Source: Gordionus sp. m RMFG-2023 (lineage: Eukaryota > Nematomorpha > Gordioida > Chordodea > Parachordodidae). From it: a stretch of 64,000 nucleotides of DNA. The notes under the pieces were generated by a model. It saw only the letters and a program-made list of their open reading frames with translations, was not told the DNA's origin and did no database searches. The stretch is from assembly GCF_954871325.1 (NCBI RefSeq), contig NC_088775.1, positions 10,145,561 to 10,209,560 on the forward strand. Direction: 5' to 3'. This document shows, piece after piece, positions 61,072 to 64,000 of this stretch. Position 1 is the first letter of the stretch; each line of letters starts with the position of its first letter. The translations under genes were made by a program, and so were the position numbers.

Positions 61072-63740
61072 TTAATTATTGACAAATTGCTGTATAATCG
61101 GATCTGCCAAAAATATCGGCCGATATCGAGATTTTTTTAAAAAATTATTAGATATTATTTTTTTTTTAAATCGATGTATCCCTAGGTAATATAAAATTAT
61201 AAAACCTGTGTCAAATTTTTCATTCATGGTACTTGGCCTTGACAAGGGTTTTGCCAATTTACCAAGCTTTCGATTTACTATCTGTTCGTTTTTTATTAGC
61301 ATCTTTTGTAACTCGTCAAGGGGTTTGTCGTGATAAATTTTTTGTTTATTCTGAGTGCTTCCTGTATCAAATTCTTGTGGCGGAGTCCTTGCGTGTGGGT
61401 AACTCATAACGTTTTCTGGTACGCTTTCGCTTTCTTCCAATTTTATTTGACGCTAAATAATTGAATATATATATATTCAATAATCGATATTTATTTCAAC
61501 ATTACTTCAAATAGCGGCGCTGGTTTTCGACTATACATAAATTCGTATGGGGAAACTCCACTCGGGGAGTGTGCACATGTATTATAAATCTCGACTGCGC
61601 CTATCAAAGTCTTGGGCCAATCCCAAACTAAATCTTGTACCGTTTTGGATATTCGCTCCTGAATAGTGCGTCTAATTCTTCTGACTACTGAATTCGCTCC
61701 TATATGATAGGCAGAGGTTAATATTTGAGTTATGCCGCAATAATTATAAAATTTATCACAAATGGGATTCACAAACTCTGGTACCTTGTTATTTATTTGA
61801 ATCTTAAAAAAAATAATGTAAATGAATTATTTCATTATACGGTATTGAATCACATATTCCCAACACACTCCCCAGTTCCCCACAATTATAAACTGTTGAT
61901 ATGCATTATCTTTATATATACTCCTGAAATGATGCATAATATTGGCTGAAATAAAATGCATCTTAGCTTTAATCTGTTTTTAACGAAGTATTTAATCACA
62001 TTTATTAATCGGTCTAGTTTACAATCAGGATAAAAATATATATATTTTATTAAAATTATTCTAATTATGGTGATAATCAAAATAATTATTGCACTAAAAT
62101 ACCTTTTAACCCACACCAAGGCTATATTATTTTTTTATGGGGAGGTATGAGTGAGGGGAGGGGTGCACCTAGTTTTTCTAATAAACGCTCTTTTTCTAGG
62201 TGTATTAGAGAATAACCCAGGTTCATGTTTTTAAAATATTTTCCTCAAGGTTTATATAAATTACCACTTTTTATTGCCAATTATTCTTATTCTTTTTGTT
62301 TTTTTCCTGTTCAGGAAACTTCGAATAATATATTATTTTTCTTTAAAAAAATATTTTATTTTTAATTAAAACAACAAATAATTAATTTTATTATCTTTCA
62401 AAGAGATTTATAACCTCTAATTATTACCACAAAAAAATAAATTATTAATGACATTGATTAAAAAGAATAACAGATCAATATCGATAATATTTAAAACAAA
62501 AAACCGATTATCATACTAACTATACCTTCAAAAGTACGAATCGAATAATTTCCCCAATGAACATACATATAATGTAATATTATATTTTTGTTAGTATTGA
62601 CCAAAAAAAGTGGCATTTAATGTTAATTTTATCAAAATAGAAATTCAAAGTTTCTATATAAAAAGTTATATTAATTTAAAAATTCATATTTTCAATAAAA
62701 AGTAGAGATCTGCAATGCCCATTTGTTCAATTCTAATATTTTATAAAAGTGATGATCCATAAAGTATAGTGTTCTTAATTTAGAACTCCTAAGATTATAA
62801 ATAGTTGTTTCTTTTAATGTTCAACATGTATTTTGGTTTAGGCCTTGTATTAAAAAAATTTTTAAAACTGGGTTGGGCAACCTTAGAAAAATTTTTTGGG
62901 CCAGGCCTGGTATTAACTATATTCTAACCAGGCCGCGCTTAAAAATTTTGCCATTTGCAGACCTCCTATAAAAAGAATGTTTCCTCTCGACTCAATATAA
63001 AAACACATAATTTTACTCTGTACACCCCACCCCCCCCCTTCCACCTATCTTTTCATATTCCAATGAAATTTGTGCCCGTATTAAAAGGACCCAATTGATA
63101 TAAATATTAATTACTAATATTAATAAATAAAATATTAAACTTTGTGACTCGAATGGGTATTAACAATAATATAGAGGCCTTCTACCACAGATTTAGCAGA
63201 TTTGTCCTTAAGTGGGATGGCAACTAAATATTTAGAAAAATAGCATATTGCAGACAAGATATATTTATATCCTGCCTCACTTTCGGGCATTGGCCACAAA
63301 TCTATCATAATCTGATGCCAAGCTTTTGGTATGATAAAAATAGATTGTAATGATGATTTAACACATCGGGTGTTTGATAATTGACAAATTTTGCAACATC
63401 TAACATATTTAATAATTCCTTGGTATATTCCTGGCCAGAAGAACCTATTAAATAAATAATTTCAACAGGTGACAGAATAATTAATAATTTAAGATAAATG
63501 ATATTAAAAAAAATTTAGAATGATTTATATACTTTTCGCAAATTATTTTCTGAGTCTTATTTATGCCAAAATGTGTACCAATAGAAGTAGTTCCACCATT
63601 TCCATGATGAGCGTTTGCAATAATTTTTTGTTGATCTTTCACATTGTCTATTATTTTCAAATACTTATTTTTACCTATTGTAAATAAATTAGAATCCATA
63701 GTGTCAAAGGCAAAATTTATCATTTTTTTATGAATTAAAA
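61072..63740 (-). mobile_element. Ty3/Gypsy-type integrase fossil, interrupted
   Basis: On the minus strand, the parts in order are: an HHCC zinc-binding region (about 63720-63540, HFGINKTQKIICEK), the first part of the integrase core (about 63450-63130, FFWPGIYQGIIKYVRCCKIC and IDLWPMPESEAGYKYIL), the end of the core (about 61790-61491, FYNYCGITQILTSAYH) and a C-terminal domain (61440-61072, KIYHDK and GKLAKP). No gag, protease or reverse transcriptase adjoins it and no LTR was found. The locus is broken into several pieces and looks old; at least one hAT MITE (62703-62967) inserted in the gap. Whether it is simply decayed or was once taken over by the host cannot be told from sequence. Confidence 0.8.
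62703..62967. mobile_element. hAT-type MITE, family F, with perfect target duplication
   Basis: Begins TAGAGATCTGCAATG and ends with sequence whose complement is AGGAGGTCTGCAAATGG. Flanking 8-mers are both ATAAAAAG (62695-62702 and 62968-62975). The right part carries a GGGCCAGGCCTGG block. At 265 bp it has no coding capacity. It lies within the gap of the integrase fossil and so postdates it. Related sequence: 24430-24620, 49001-49350 and the TTAGAGATATTCAAATG at about 27643. Confidence 0.9.
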
Positions 63741-64000
63741 TAAGGTGATGATTTGAAAATGGGGCATCTACATATAAGAAGGAAATGTTCTAAATTTTAT
63801 AGGAAAGAATTGAAAATTAGTTATAAAATAAAGCAGATTTTTTTATGTGTTCAATTTACTCCATAAAATTAAGACATTTGCCATATAGTATTAGTCTCCA
63901 ATTATTTCTAGAGAATAAATATGGTGGTAACAAGATATGTTGTATTACATATCAATTCAATTGAAAATTCAACCCGACCCTCTTCGATTTTTTATAAAAT
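63741..64000. other. Right edge of window, no gene seen
   Basis: AT-rich sequence upstream of the integrase fossil on its strand; nothing recognisable before the window ends. Confidence 0.3.

Overview
The window is a very AT-rich stretch of invertebrate animal nuclear DNA. Animal origin follows from a FOXO forkhead gene carrying the intron that splits FOXO forkhead domains elsewhere, an ATG9 gene with nine exons, an IGFBP-domain gene, a rhodopsin-class receptor and an MGA-like cysteine-rich exon. Genes are sparse and intron-bearing (introns from about 40 bp to 3.5 kb). Most of the rest is decayed mobile DNA. The species cannot be named from sequence alone; the fast-evolving proteins, tiny introns and crowded repeats suggest a divergent invertebrate lineage.

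Layout. 0.6-2.2 kb (-): fossil gag/protease part of an LTR retrotransposon running off the left edge. 4.75-6.78 kb (-): FOXO-type gene, damaged in its 5' half. 7-17 kb: no gene, but many terminal-inverted-repeat (TIR) elements, tandem repeats and a 380-bp hAT-type MITE with an almost perfect 8-bp target duplication. 17.0-25.6 kb (+): ATG9, with a 1.5-kb hAT transposon inside intron 6 flanked by a perfect 8-bp duplication. 27.8-28.9 kb (+): decayed reverse transcriptase/endonuclease relic. 32.8-33.7 kb (+): small five-exon RRM gene of POLDIP3/ALYREF type with 38-101-bp introns. 36.2-37.1 kb: tandem array. 37.8-41.7 kb (-): IGFBP-domain gene whose intron holds a piggyBac relic. 46.9-48.3 kb (+): open 477-residue relative of the 27.8-kb relic. 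53.3-56.7 kb (+): intronless 1156-residue GPCR. 58.9-59.7 kb (-): MGA-like exons. 61.1-63.7 kb (-): Ty3/Gypsy-type integrase fossil interrupted by a hAT MITE with a perfect 8-bp duplication.

The host genes do not form a pathway or operon. ATG9 (autophagosome membrane supply), FOXO (nutrient-responsive transcription factor) and an IGFBP-type secreted protein each touch insulin/autophagy biology, but their proximity is probably chance. Several host exons lie outside long open frames (FOXO exon 2, the first IGFBP exon, the POLDIP3-like exons, ATG9 exon 9) and were placed from splice signals, phase agreement and protein-family continuity. No tRNA, rRNA, CRISPR array or bacterial-type feature was recognised.
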